Assembly (NCBI RefSeq): GCF_003008535.1
Contig: NZ_CP027666.1
Location: 1,718,501 to 1,782,500, forward strand
Reading direction: 5' to 3'
Source: Ottowia oryzae
GTDB lineage: Bacteria; Pseudomonadota; Gammaproteobacteria; Burkholderiales; Burkholderiaceae_C
Length of the DNA: 64,000 nucleotides
Position 1 is the first letter of the stretch. Each line of letters starts with the position of its first letter. Below, in pieces: positions 46,898 to 55,592 of the stretch. A program made the translations under genes and the position numbers. Below the pieces are notes generated by a model, which was not told where the DNA came from, made no database searches, and was given only the letters and a program-made list of their open reading frames with translations.

Positions 46898-49351
46898 ATG
46901 CAGCCCCGAACCCTGAGCGAAACCGACATCTGCGAAAAGTTCATCAGCCCCGCCATTGCGCAGGCGGGGTGGAGCCTGCAGAACCAGGTTTTGCGGGAAT
47001 ACACATTGCGAGCGGGGCGCGTGGTGGTTCGGGGCAAGTCCAGTGCGCGTGACGTGGTCAGTATCTTGCGCGCGGACTACGTGCTATTTCACAAGGCAAA
47101 TCTTCCGCTGGCCGTCATCGAAGCCAAAGACAAACGGCACTCCGTGGGCGCAGGCATTGCGCAGGCCATTCAGTACGCAGACTTGCTGGACGTGCCCTTC
47201 AGCTTCTCCAGCAACGGCGAGGGCTTCGTCTTCCGCGATGCCACGCTGTCCGATGGCGTGCTTGAGCGCAATCTCTCGTTGGACGAATTTCCGTCGCCTG
47301 CCGATCTGTGGGCCAAGTACTGCGCCTGGAAGGGGTGGACGCCGGATGTGCAACAAGTGGTCGCGTCCGACTACGCGCCCAGCAAAACGCCGCGCTACTA
47401 CCAACTTGCCGCCATCAACCGCACCGTAGAAGCCGTCGCGCAGGGCCGGCATCGCGCGCTTCTGGTCATGGCCACGGGTACCGGAAAGACCTACACCGCC
47501 TTCCAGATCATCTGGCGCCTGTGGAAGAGCGGCGCCAAGAAGCGCATCCTGTTCCTGGCCGACCGCAACATCCTGATCGACCAGACCATGGTCAACGACT
47601 TTCGCCCCTTCAAGGGCGCCATGGCCAAACTCAGCCCCCATGCCAAGGGGGTGGAGCGGGTCGATGCCCAGGGCCAGGTGGCGGTGGATGACGTGGAATT
47701 GGCCGTCAACAAGACCACCAAGCAGGTGGACAAGAGCTACGAGATCTACCTCTCGCTCTACCAGGCCGTCACGGGATCGGACGAGGCCGACAACATCTAC
47801 AAGCAGTTCAGCCCGGACTTCTTCGACCTGGTCATCGTGGACGAATGCCACCGCGGCAGCGCGGCAGAAGACTCCGCCTGGCGCGACATCCTGACCTACT
47901 TCGGCAGCGCCAAGCAGATCGGGCTGACCGCCACCCCCAAGGAAACCGAAGACGTTTCCAACATCGACTATTTCGGTGAGCCGCTCTACACCTACAGCCT
48001 CAAGCAGGGCATCGAGGACGGCTACCTGGCGCCCTACAAGGTGATCCGCATCGATCTGGACAAGGACACCTTCGGCTGGCGCCCTACCGAGGGCATGCGC
48101 GACAAGCATCGCAACCTCATCGAAGACCGCATCTACACGGGCGCCGACATGAACCGCAAGCTGGTGCTGGAGCGGCGCGATGAGGTCGTGGCGGCCAGGA
48201 TCACCGAGTACCTCCGGGCCAACGACCGCTACGCCAAGACGATTGTGTTTTGCGAGGACATCGACCATGCGGCCCGCATGCGCCAGGCGCTCAGCAACGC
48301 CAATGCCGACATTTGCGCGACCCAGCCCAAGTACGTGGTGCAGATCACCGGCGACAACGCCGAGGGCAAGCGCGAGCTGGACAACTTCATCGACCCCGAG
48401 AAAGCCTACCCGGTGATTGCCACCACCTCCAAGCTCATGAGCACCGGGGTGGATGCACAGACCTGCAAGCTCATCGTGCTGGATCAGACCATCAAGTCCA
48501 TGACGCTGTTCAAGCAGATCATCGGCCGGGGCACGCGGCTGCGCGAAGACCTGGGCAAGACCTGGTTCACCATCCTGGACTTCAAGCGCGCCACGGAGCT
48601 GTTCGCCGACAAGGACTTCGATGGCGAGCCGGTGCAGGTCTATGAACCCCAGCCCGGCGATCCGGTCCAGCCGCCGGAGCCGCCCGCTGCGCCACTGCAC
48701 CCTGCCGACGACCCCTCCGCACTGGCGCCCACCGATCCGCTGGGCCCCCTCGTTACAGGGCCTGGCGGTGACGAGCCCAAGAAATACATCGTCGGCGGCC
48801 AGGTCACCGTGGCCGTGGCCCGCGAGCGTGTGCAGTACCTCAACGCCCAGGGCAAGCTGGTGACGGAGAGCCTGCGCGACTACACCCGCATCAACCTGCT
48901 GAAAAAATACGACTCGCTCGACCGGTTCCTGCAAACCTGGCAGCAGGCCGACCGCAAGGCCGCCTTGCTGCAAGAACTCGAAGGGCAGGGCGTGCTGCTC
49001 GAAGCTCTGGCCGATGAAGTGGGCAAGGACCTCGATCCGTTCGACCTGCTGCTGCACGTCGCCTACGACCAGCCCCCGCTCACCCGCCGCGAGCGCGCCC
49101 AGCGCGTCAAAAAGCGCAATGCGTTCACCCAGTACGGCCCCGTGGCCCGCAAGGTGCTCGACGCCCTGCTCGACAAATACGCCGACGAAGGCATCGCCAC
49201 CATTGAGAGCAACGAAGTCTTCAAGCTCCAGCCCTTCACCGACCTGGGCAGCCCGGTGGAGCTGGTGCGCAGCTTTGGTGGCCGCCCCCAATACCTCAGC
49301 GCACTGCAGGCGCTGGAGCAAGCGCTGTACGCTACGCACCCGGCCCACTAG
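46898..49351 (+). CDS. hsdR: type I restriction enzyme, R subunit (HsdR, type IB-like)
   Basis: The motor and nuclease subunit of a type I restriction-modification system. The 817-residue protein has an N-terminal PD-(D/E)XK nuclease with LRADYVLFHKANLPLAVIEAKDKR (the E-x-K pair), then the SF2 motor: Walker A in ATGTGKTYTAF, DECHRGS, GLTATP, and the later IIGRGTRLRE. It is intact. A Pro-rich linker near residues 585-615 precedes a C-terminal helical domain. A CAGAAT box ends 8 nt before the ATG. hsdM follows after 99 bp, which contain a repeat copy. Confidence 0.95.
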   Translation: MQPRTLSETDICEKFISPAIAQAGWSLQNQVLREYTLRAGRVVVRGKSSARDVVSILRADYVLFHKANLPLAVIEAKDKRHSVGAGIAQAIQYADLLDVPFSFSSNGEGFVFRDATLSDGVLERNLSLDEFPSPADLWAKYCAWKGWTPDVQQVVASDYAPSKTPRYYQLAAINRTVEAVAQGRHRALLVMATGTGKTYTAFQIIWRLWKSGAKKRILFLADRNILIDQTMVNDFRPFKGAMAKLSPHAKGVERVDAQGQVAVDDVELAVNKTTKQVDKSYEIYLSLYQAVTGSDEADNIYKQFSPDFFDLVIVDECHRGSAAEDSAWRDILTYFGSAKQIGLTATPKETEDVSNIDYFGEPLYTYSLKQGIEDGYLAPYKVIRIDLDKDTFGWRPTEGMRDKHRNLIEDRIYTGADMNRKLVLERRDEVVAARITEYLRANDRYAKTIVFCEDIDHAARMRQALSNANADICATQPKYVVQITGDNAEGKRELDNFIDPEKAYPVIATTSKLMSTGVDAQTCKLIVLDQTIKSMTLFKQIIGRGTRLREDLGKTWFTILDFKRATELFADKDFDGEPVQVYEPQPGDPVQPPEPPAAPLHPADDPSALAPTDPLGPLVTGPGGDEPKKYIVGGQVTVAVARERVQYLNAQGKLVTESLRDYTRINLLKKYDSLDRFLQTWQQADRKAALLQELEGQGVLLEALADEVGKDLDPFDLLLHVAYDQPPLTRRERAQRVKKRNAFTQYGPVARKVLDALLDKYADEGIATIESNEVFKLQPFTDLGSPVELVRSFGGRPQYLSALQALEQALYATHPAH

Positions 49352-49373
49352 CGGTGTGCCGCTGAGTACCGCC

Positions 49374-49440
49374 AAATACTCCTGATTTGATAGCTGCTGG
49401 CGCTTGATAGATAAGCGCTAGAGCCTGTTTTTGCTTAGAG
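49374..49440 (+). repeat. interspersed repeat A, copy 18 (between hsdR and hsdM)
   Basis: A forward, near-consensus copy: AAATACTCCTGATTTGATAG, CTGCTGGCGCTTG, AAGCGCTAGAGCCTG, TTTTTGCTTAGAG. It fills most of the intergenic gap. Confidence 0.75.
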
Positions 49441-49450
49441 CCCGCGTTCC

Positions 49451-50929
49451 ATGTCCAACCTCACCCCCGTGATCAAATCCATCCAAGACATCATGCGCCA
49501 AGACTCTGGCGTGGATGGCGACGCGCAGCGCATCAGCCAGCTCACCTGGCTGCTGTTCCTCAAGGTGTTTGATGCGCTCGAAGAAGAGCTTGAGCTCACG
49601 CGCGACCACTACCAAAGCCCCATCCCCGAAGCCATGCGCTGGCGCAACTGGGCGGCCAACCCCGAGGGCATGACTGGCGAGGCGCTGCTCGACTTTGTGG
49701 ACAACCAGCTCTTTGCCACCCTCAAAAGCCTCAGTGCCGACCCCGCCCGCAACCCGCGCGGCTACGTGGTGCGCGGCGTGTTTGAAGACGCCTACAACTA
49801 CATGAAAAGCGGCCACCTGCTGCGCCAGGTGGTCAACAAGCTGAACGCCATCGACTTCAACCGCCAAGCCGAGCGCCACCAGTTCAACGACCTGTACGAA
49901 AAAATCCTGCGCGACCTGCAAAGCGCAGGCAACGCGGGCGAGTTCTACACCCCCCGCGCCGTCACCCAGTTTATGGTGGACATGACCAATCCCCAGCTGG
50001 GTGAAAGCGTCATGGACCCGGCCACCGGCACCGGCGGCTTCCTCGTCTGCGCCATCGAACACCTGCGCAAACAAGTGCACAACGCAGAACAAGAGGCCGT
50101 GCTGCAAAACAGCATCCGCGGCTTCGAGAAAAAGCAGATGCCGCACATGCTGTGCGTCACCAACCTGCTGCTGCACGGCATCGAAGTGCCCAGCCAGATC
50201 GTGCATGACAACACCCTGGCCCGCCCGCTGCGCGACTACGCCGCTGCAGACCGCGTCAACGTCATCCTCACCAACCCGCCCTTTGGCGGCATTGAAGAGC
50301 CGGGCATCGAGGCGGGCTTTCCGGCCGACGTGCGCACCAAGGAAACCGCCGACCTCTTCCTCGTGCTCATCCAGCACCTGCTCAAACCCGGTGGCCGCGC
50401 CGCCGTGGTGCTGCCCGATGGCTTTTTGTTTGGCGAAGGCGTCAAGGCCCGCATCAAAGAACAACTGCTGCAGCACTGCAACCTGCACACCATCGTGCGC
50501 CTGCCCAATGGCGTGTTTGCGCCCTACACCGGCATCAAAACCAACCTGCTGTTCTTCACCAAAGGCCAGCCCACCCAGCACATCTGGTACTACGAGCACC
50601 CCTACCCCCAGGGCGTCAAAAACTACAACAAAACCAAGCCAATCCGTATCGAAGAATTCGACGCCGAGAAAGCCTGGTGGGGCACCGAGGCCGATGGCTT
50701 TGCCGCCCGCGTGGAAAACGAACGCGCTTGGAAGGTCAGCATCGAGCAGATCAAGGCCGCCAACTGGAACCTCGACCAAAAGAACCCGCATGTGGGCGAG
50801 CAAACCAGCCACGACCCCGAGGTGCTGCTGGCCGACTACGCCCGCCTGCAGTCCGAAGCCCAGGCCCTGCGCGACGAGCTCAAGGGCATCCTCGCCCAGT
50901 CTTTGGCCAAAACAGCCGCTAGCGCTTGA
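49451..50929 (+). CDS. hsdM: type I restriction enzyme, M subunit (HsdM)
   Basis: The N6-adenine methyltransferase subunit. The 492-residue protein has the N-terminal helical HsdM domain (SQLTWLLFLKVFD), the SAM motif DPATGTGGFLVCAIE, and the catalytic NPPF in ILTNPPFGGIE. AGEFYTPRAVTQFM is typical. It is intact and complete. Its stop codon lies in a repeat copy that spans the junction with hsdS. Confidence 0.96.
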   Translation: MSNLTPVIKSIQDIMRQDSGVDGDAQRISQLTWLLFLKVFDALEEELELTRDHYQSPIPEAMRWRNWAANPEGMTGEALLDFVDNQLFATLKSLSADPARNPRGYVVRGVFEDAYNYMKSGHLLRQVVNKLNAIDFNRQAERHQFNDLYEKILRDLQSAGNAGEFYTPRAVTQFMVDMTNPQLGESVMDPATGTGGFLVCAIEHLRKQVHNAEQEAVLQNSIRGFEKKQMPHMLCVTNLLLHGIEVPSQIVHDNTLARPLRDYAAADRVNVILTNPPFGGIEEPGIEAGFPADVRTKETADLFLVLIQHLLKPGGRAAVVLPDGFLFGEGVKARIKEQLLQHCNLHTIVRLPNGVFAPYTGIKTNLLFFTKGQPTQHIWYYEHPYPQGVKNYNKTKPIRIEEFDAEKAWWGTEADGFAARVENERAWKVSIEQIKAANWNLDQKNPHVGEQTSHDPEVLLADYARLQSEAQALRDELKGILAQSLAKTAASA

Positions 50930-50962
50930 GGAATAAGCGCATGCTGCTATCAAATATAGAGC
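50908..50962 (-). repeat. interspersed repeat A, copy 19 (spans the hsdM-hsdS junction)
   Basis: A reverse copy: AACAGCCGCTAGCGCTTGAG, AAGCGCATGCTGCTATC, AAATATAGAGC. It contains the hsdM stop and the hsdS ribosome site (GAGGAA) and ATG. Confidence 0.7.
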
Positions 50963-52578
50963 TACTCGCCACCGCCCCCGGTGGCGTCGCCAAGCTGCGC
51001 GAACTCATCCTCACCCTGGCCGTGCAAGGCAAGCTGGTGCCACAAGACCCGGCCGATGAACCGGCGAGCGTGCTGCTGCAGAAGATTCGGGCGGAGAAAG
51101 ATCGGCTGATGGCCGAGGGCAAGATCAAGCGGGACAAGCCGCTGGCGGAGATTGCGGAGGAGGAAAAGCCGTTTGAGTTGCCGGTGGGGTGGGAGTGGGT
51201 GCGGCTGCCTGAGATTTACTACTCGATATCTCCGAGCAGCAACAAATTGCTATCTTCTGCCGTAGAGATTGAGGGGCGTTTTCCAGTTGTTGACCAGGGG
51301 CAGAGGCCGATTGCCGGATATACCAATGATCGGGCTCTGTTGATTGAGATTCCTGGACCTGTAATTGTTTTCGGCGATCACACAAAGGCAATCAAGCACA
51401 TTGACTTTGATTTCGTAGCCGGGGCGGACGGGACCAAGATATTGCGGCCAGTTTTGCAAGACGAGAAGTTCTTTGCTTTCCAGCTCAGGGGTTTCGATTT
51501 GGAGGATCGGGGATATGCACGTCACTTCAAGGTGCTAAACGCGCAGTTGTTTGCGCTCCCACCCCTCGCCGAACAATCCCGCATCGTCACCCGCGTCGAG
51601 GCCCTCATGCGCCTGTGCGATGCGCTGGAGGCCAAGGGCCAGTTGGAGGCCGCGCATCACGCGCAAGTGGTCAGCACCCTGCTGGGCACGCTCACCGCCA
51701 GCACCACGCCCGAGGAACTGGCCGCCCACTGGCAGCGCGTGGCCCAACACTTCGACCTGCTGCTGGACCGCCCCGAAGCCATCGACGCCCTGGAGCAAAC
51801 CCTGCTGCAACTGGCCGTGCGCGGCCTGCTCGTGCCCCAAGACCCCACCGACGAACCCGCCAGCGAACTGCTCGACCGGGTGACGCAGCGAAAGGCTGTA
51901 AACGCTGGGAAAAGCCGCAAATCAGCCGACGACAAGGTGCCTTTTTTTCCCTATGAGTTGCCAGACCGATGGACCTGGGCGCAGCTAGGGGACCTCGTAG
52001 AAAATATGGGTTCAGGGTGGAGTCCTGCTTGCGATGAGGGCGAGCGATCCGATCCAACGCGTTGGGGGGTTTTGCGAACGACGGCAGTTCAGATTAATGA
52101 ATTTCGACCACGCGAGCACAAAGTCCTGCCAAGTAAGTTGAGCCCACGGCCTGAAATTGAGGTGCAGGATGGAGACATCCTCATTACACGCGCGGGACCT
52201 ATGAATCGCGTTGGCATTTCCTGCTGGGTAGACCTGGCGCCGCCGCGATTGATGCTTTCCGACAAAATAGTCCGATTTCATCCCGCGGCTGACGAAATGT
52301 TGCCTGCCTTTATCGTGCTCGCATTGAATGCCGGCTACACGAAGGACCAAATCGAAGCCGCAAAATCAGGGATGGCAGCAAGCCAAGTCAATATCTCGCA
52401 GTCTGATCTTCGAGGCTTCTGGATTCCAATCTGTAGCAAGACAGAACAATCCCGCATCGTCACCCGCGTCACCGCACTGCGCCGCCTGTGCGCCGACCTG
52501 CGCCAGCGCCTGGCCGATCGCCAGTCCTTGCAGGCCCGGCTGGCCCAGGCGCTGGTGGACGAAGCGGCCGGCGCCTGA
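50941..52578 (+). CDS. hsdS: type I restriction enzyme, specificity subunit (HsdS)
   Basis: The DNA-recognition subunit, 545 residues. Two target-recognition domains (roughly residues 80-215 and 330-500) are set between conserved repeats: QGKLVPQDPADEPAS versus RGLLVPQDPTDEPAS, and EQSRIVTRVEALMRLC versus EQSRIVTRVTALRRLC. Each TRD is clearly lower in GC (about 51180-51540 and 51890-52440) than the conserved parts. That is the usual mark of TRD exchange. The ATG at 50941 has GAGGA 8 nt upstream; a TTG at 50926 overlapping hsdM is an alternative. The recognition sequence cannot be inferred. Confidence 0.93.
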   Translation: MLLSNIELLATAPGGVAKLRELILTLAVQGKLVPQDPADEPASVLLQKIRAEKDRLMAEGKIKRDKPLAEIAEEEKPFELPVGWEWVRLPEIYYSISPSSNKLLSSAVEIEGRFPVVDQGQRPIAGYTNDRALLIEIPGPVIVFGDHTKAIKHIDFDFVAGADGTKILRPVLQDEKFFAFQLRGFDLEDRGYARHFKVLNAQLFALPPLAEQSRIVTRVEALMRLCDALEAKGQLEAAHHAQVVSTLLGTLTASTTPEELAAHWQRVAQHFDLLLDRPEAIDALEQTLLQLAVRGLLVPQDPTDEPASELLDRVTQRKAVNAGKSRKSADDKVPFFPYELPDRWTWAQLGDLVENMGSGWSPACDEGERSDPTRWGVLRTTAVQINEFRPREHKVLPSKLSPRPEIEVQDGDILITRAGPMNRVGISCWVDLAPPRLMLSDKIVRFHPAADEMLPAFIVLALNAGYTKDQIEAAKSGMAASQVNISQSDLRGFWIPICSKTEQSRIVTRVTALRRLCADLRQRLADRQSLQARLAQALVDEAAGA

Positions 52579-52606
52579 ATCGGCGCGGTGTGCGGCGGCC
52601 GCCGCG

Positions 52607-53716
52607 TCAGGCGCTGATGGTCAGCGCGCGCTCGCCGCGCGGTAGCACCTGCCCGATCACCGTTGCCTGCGCAAAGCCGTTTTTCTGGAACGTGGCCAGC
52701 ACCTCATCCACCGCGCCCGGCGCGCAAGACACCAGCAGCCCGCCGCTGGTTTGCGGGTCGGTCAGCAGGGCGCGTTCGGTGTCGGCAAAGCCTTCGGGCA
52801 GGGCCACTTCGGCGCCGTAGGCTGTCCAGTTGCGGCCGCTGGCGCCGGTGACGATGCCGCGCGCCGCCAAGTCGCGCACGCCGGGCAGCAGGGGCACGCT
52901 GGGCCAGTCGATCTGCACCGTGACGCCGGCGCCGCGCGCCAGCTCCAGCGCGTGGCCGGCCAGGGCGAAGCCGGTCACGTCGGTGATGGCGTGCACGCCG
53001 GGCAGGGCGGCCAGCGCCGGCCCGGCGGTGTTCAGCTGCGTGGTGGTGGCGATCATCTGCGCGTAGCCGTCGGCGGGCAGTTCGTTCTTTTTCAGCGCGG
53101 CCGACAGCACGCCCACGCCGATGGGCTTGCCCAGCACCAGCACGTCGCCCACCTGGGCGCCGCTGTTCTTGCTGACGCGGTCGGGGTGCACCAGGCCCAG
53201 GGCCACCAGGCCGTAGATGGGTTCGACCGAATCGATGGTGTGCCCGCCCGCAATCGGAATGCCCGCGGCGCGGCACACGCTGGCGCCGCCTTCCAGGATC
53301 TGGCCGATGGTGTCCACCGACAGCACGCTGATCGGCATGCCCACCAGCGCCAGCGCCATGATGGGCGTGCCGCCCATGGCGTATACGTCGCTCAGCGCGT
53401 TGGTGGCGGCGATGCGGCCAAAGTCGAACGGGTTGTCGACGATGGGCATGAAGAAATCGGTGGTGGCCACCAGCGCCTGGCTGTCGTTCAACTTGTAGAC
53501 AGCCGCGTCGTCCGACGTTTCTATGCCCACCAGCAGCTCGGGCGGGATGGGCATGCCTTGGGTGCCGCGCAGGATGCTGGACAGCACGCCCGGCGCGATC
53601 TTGCAGCCGCAGCCGCCGCCGTGCGACAGGCTGGTCAGGCGGGGTTCGGCCGCTGGGGCGGCGGCGTGTTTGGTGAGGTTGGCGGCGGGGTTGGCGGTGA
53701 CGGGTGCGTTGCTCAT
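52607..53716 (-). CDS. selD: selenide, water dikinase (selenophosphate synthase)
   Basis: Makes selenophosphate from selenide and ATP for selenocysteine or selenouridine synthesis. The 369-residue protein has the N-terminal active-site loop HGGGCGCKIAPG with Cys, not selenocysteine, at the catalytic position, followed by TSDDAAVYKL, DFFMPIVDNPFDFGRIAA, ALVGMPI and GGHTIDSVEPIYG. An Ala-rich lead of about 20 residues precedes the core. The ATG at 53716 has GACAAT ending 6 nt upstream on the minus strand, another leaderless-type start. No selAB in view. Confidence 0.95.
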   Translation of the reverse strand: MSNAPVTANPAANLTKHAAAPAAEPRLTSLSHGGGCGCKIAPGVLSSILRGTQGMPIPPELLVGIETSDDAAVYKLNDSQALVATTDFFMPIVDNPFDFGRIAATNALSDVYAMGGTPIMALALVGMPISVLSVDTIGQILEGGASVCRAAGIPIAGGHTIDSVEPIYGLVALGLVHPDRVSKNSGAQVGDVLVLGKPIGVGVLSAALKKNELPADGYAQMIATTTQLNTAGPALAALPGVHAITDVTGFALAGHALELARGAGVTVQIDWPSVPLLPGVRDLAARGIVTGASGRNWTAYGAEVALPEGFADTERALLTDPQTSGGLLVSCAPGAVDEVLATFQKNGFAQATVIGQVLPRGERALTISA

Positions 53717-53765
53717 CCGCACATTGTCGTGCAAGCGGGGTGGGCGGCGCAGCGCGCGGGTTTTG

Positions 53766-53832
53766 CTGGTATTCAAGGCGAATCGGGCGCCAGCGCAGGC
53801 ACCACCAGCGCTGGCAGCTATCAAAATCATAT
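53766..53832 (-). repeat. interspersed repeat A, copy 20
   Basis: A reverse copy in the selD / M16 divergent region: GGGCGCCAGCGCAGGC, CCAGCGCTGGCAGCTATC, AAAATCATAT. Confidence 0.7.
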
Positions 53833-54000
53833 TGATGCGCATCAAGCAAGCAACGCGCTGTTGGCCGACACGGGCAGCGCCGCTGGCGGGCGCACAATCG
53901 CCGCGGGCCGGTGGCGGTCTGCCTTGTCCGCACGCCGCCCCGGCCCCACCGCCCATCCTGGTGTGGGAACGAAACTCCCGCCCGCCGACTCCATTCGCCC

Positions 54001-55506
54001 ATGCAACGCGATTCCACCCCCTTCACCCTTGCCGCCTGTCGCCGTGCGGCGGCCCCCTTCGCCCTGGCCGCGCTGGCCCTGGCGCTGACCGCCTGCGCCG
54101 CCCCACCCCCGGCTGCGCAGGCCCCCGCCGCCAGCAGCCCAGCCGCCACTGCCACCACCGCGCAACGCCCCGCCAGCGCCGATGCTGCGCAGCAATTCAC
54201 CCTGGCCAACGGCATGACGCTGATCGTCAAGCCCGACCGGCGCGCCCCCACCGCCGTGCACATGCTGTGGGTGCGCGTGGGGTCGGTCGACGAAGTCAGC
54301 GGCACCACCGGCGTGGCCCACGTGCTGGAACACATGATGTTCAAGGGCACCGACACCCTGCCGCCGGGCGAGTTTTCGCGCCGCGTGGCCGAGCTGGGCG
54401 GGCGTGAAAACGCCTTCACCAACCGCGACTACACCGGCTACTACCAGCAGGTGCCCGCCAACCGCCTGGCCGACGTCATGGCGCTGGAGGCCGACCGCTT
54501 TGCCCACAACCGCTGGAGCGACGAGGAATTCGGCAAAGAGCTGGCCGTCATCAAGGAAGAGCGGCGCATGCGCACCGACGACAACCCGCGCGCGCTGATG
54601 TATGAGCAGCAGATGGCCGCCACCTTCGTCGCCTCGCCCTACCGCGTGCCGGTGATCGGCTGGATGGGCGACCTGGATGCCATCCAGCCGCAAGACGCAC
54701 GCGATTTCTACAAGCGCTGGTACACGCCCGCCAACGCCGCCGTGGTGGTGGTGGGCGACGTCGATCCGCAGCAGGTGCTGGCCATGGCGCAAAAAGCCTA
54801 CGGCGGCATTCCTGCGCGCGCGCTGCCCGTGCGCAAGCCGCAGCCCGAGCCGCTGCAAAAAGGCGTGCGCCGCATCGCCGTGAAAGCCCCGGCCGAGCAG
54901 GCCGTGGTGTCGCTTGCCTTCAAGGTGCCGCAGATGGATTCGCTGGACGCATCGCCCAGCAACGACGATGCGCTGGCCCTCACCGTGCTGGCCGCCGTGC
55001 TCGACGGCTACAGCGGCGCCCGGCTGGACCGCGCGCTGACGCAGGGCCCGCACCGCGTGGCCGATTCGGCCAGCGCCGGCAACGGCCTGTTTGGCCGCGG
55101 CCCGCAGCTGTTCATGCTGACCGGCGTGCCCGCCGCGGGCAAAACGCCCCAGCAGGTCGAAGCCGCGTTGCGCGCCGAAGTCGCCCGCGTTGCCAAAGAC
55201 GGCGTGAGCGAGGCAGAGCTGGCCCGCGTCAAGACGCAGTGGGTCGCCTCACAGGTGTACAAGCGCGACTCCGTCATGGGCCAGGCGCAGGAAATCGGCG
55301 CGCTGTGGGTGCAAGGCATGCCGCTGGACGCTGACGTGCGCCTGGTGCAGCGCCTGCGCGGCATCACCGCTGCCCAGGTGCAGGCTGCGGCCAAGAAGTA
55401 TTTTGGTGACGACCAGCTCACCGTGGCCACCCTGGTGCCGCAGCCGCGCGACCCGGCCGCCAAGCCGCGCCCCGCGCCCGCTGCCGCCGCAGGGGACATG
55501 CGCTGA
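54001..55506 (+). CDS. M16 family zinc metallopeptidase, catalytic subunit (lipoprotein)
   Basis: A 501-residue insulinase-family peptidase. A signal of lipoprotein type ends in ALALALTACA. The inverted zinc motif HVLEH is at residues 107-111, with the third ligand in the KELAVIKEE segment. The C-terminal half is the second M16 lobe with the R/Y-like region around DGYSGARLDRALT. It overlaps or directly adjoins a second M16 gene lacking the motif, so the pair probably forms a heterodimer of active and inactive halves in the periplasm. The ATG at 54001 is chosen because the signal peptide starts there. Confidence 0.9.
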   Translation: MQRDSTPFTLAACRRAAAPFALAALALALTACAAPPPAAQAPAASSPAATATTAQRPASADAAQQFTLANGMTLIVKPDRRAPTAVHMLWVRVGSVDEVSGTTGVAHVLEHMMFKGTDTLPPGEFSRRVAELGGRENAFTNRDYTGYYQQVPANRLADVMALEADRFAHNRWSDEEFGKELAVIKEERRMRTDDNPRALMYEQQMAATFVASPYRVPVIGWMGDLDAIQPQDARDFYKRWYTPANAAVVVVGDVDPQQVLAMAQKAYGGIPARALPVRKPQPEPLQKGVRRIAVKAPAEQAVVSLAFKVPQMDSLDASPSNDDALALTVLAAVLDGYSGARLDRALTQGPHRVADSASAGNGLFGRGPQLFMLTGVPAAGKTPQQVEAALRAEVARVAKDGVSEAELARVKTQWVASQVYKRDSVMGQAQEIGALWVQGMPLDADVRLVQRLRGITAAQVQAAAKKYFGDDQLTVATLVPQPRDPAAKPRPAPAAAAGDMR

Positions 55507-55592
55507 TGCCCGCCGCCACCCGTGTGGTTGCAGCCGCCGGGGCAGCGCGTGCTGCCGCCTGCCGCCTTCGTTCATCCAGTTCCAGTTTTGCC

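Noticed and set aside
47084..49375. A 763-residue minus-strand frame opposite hsdR
   Set aside because: Antisense shadow of a motif-complete HsdR; composition and lack of motifs argue against coding.
46898..52578. Restriction locus as a mobile island
   Set aside because: Apart from the recognition domains, base composition equals the surroundings, and no integrase, transposase or attachment repeat is present.
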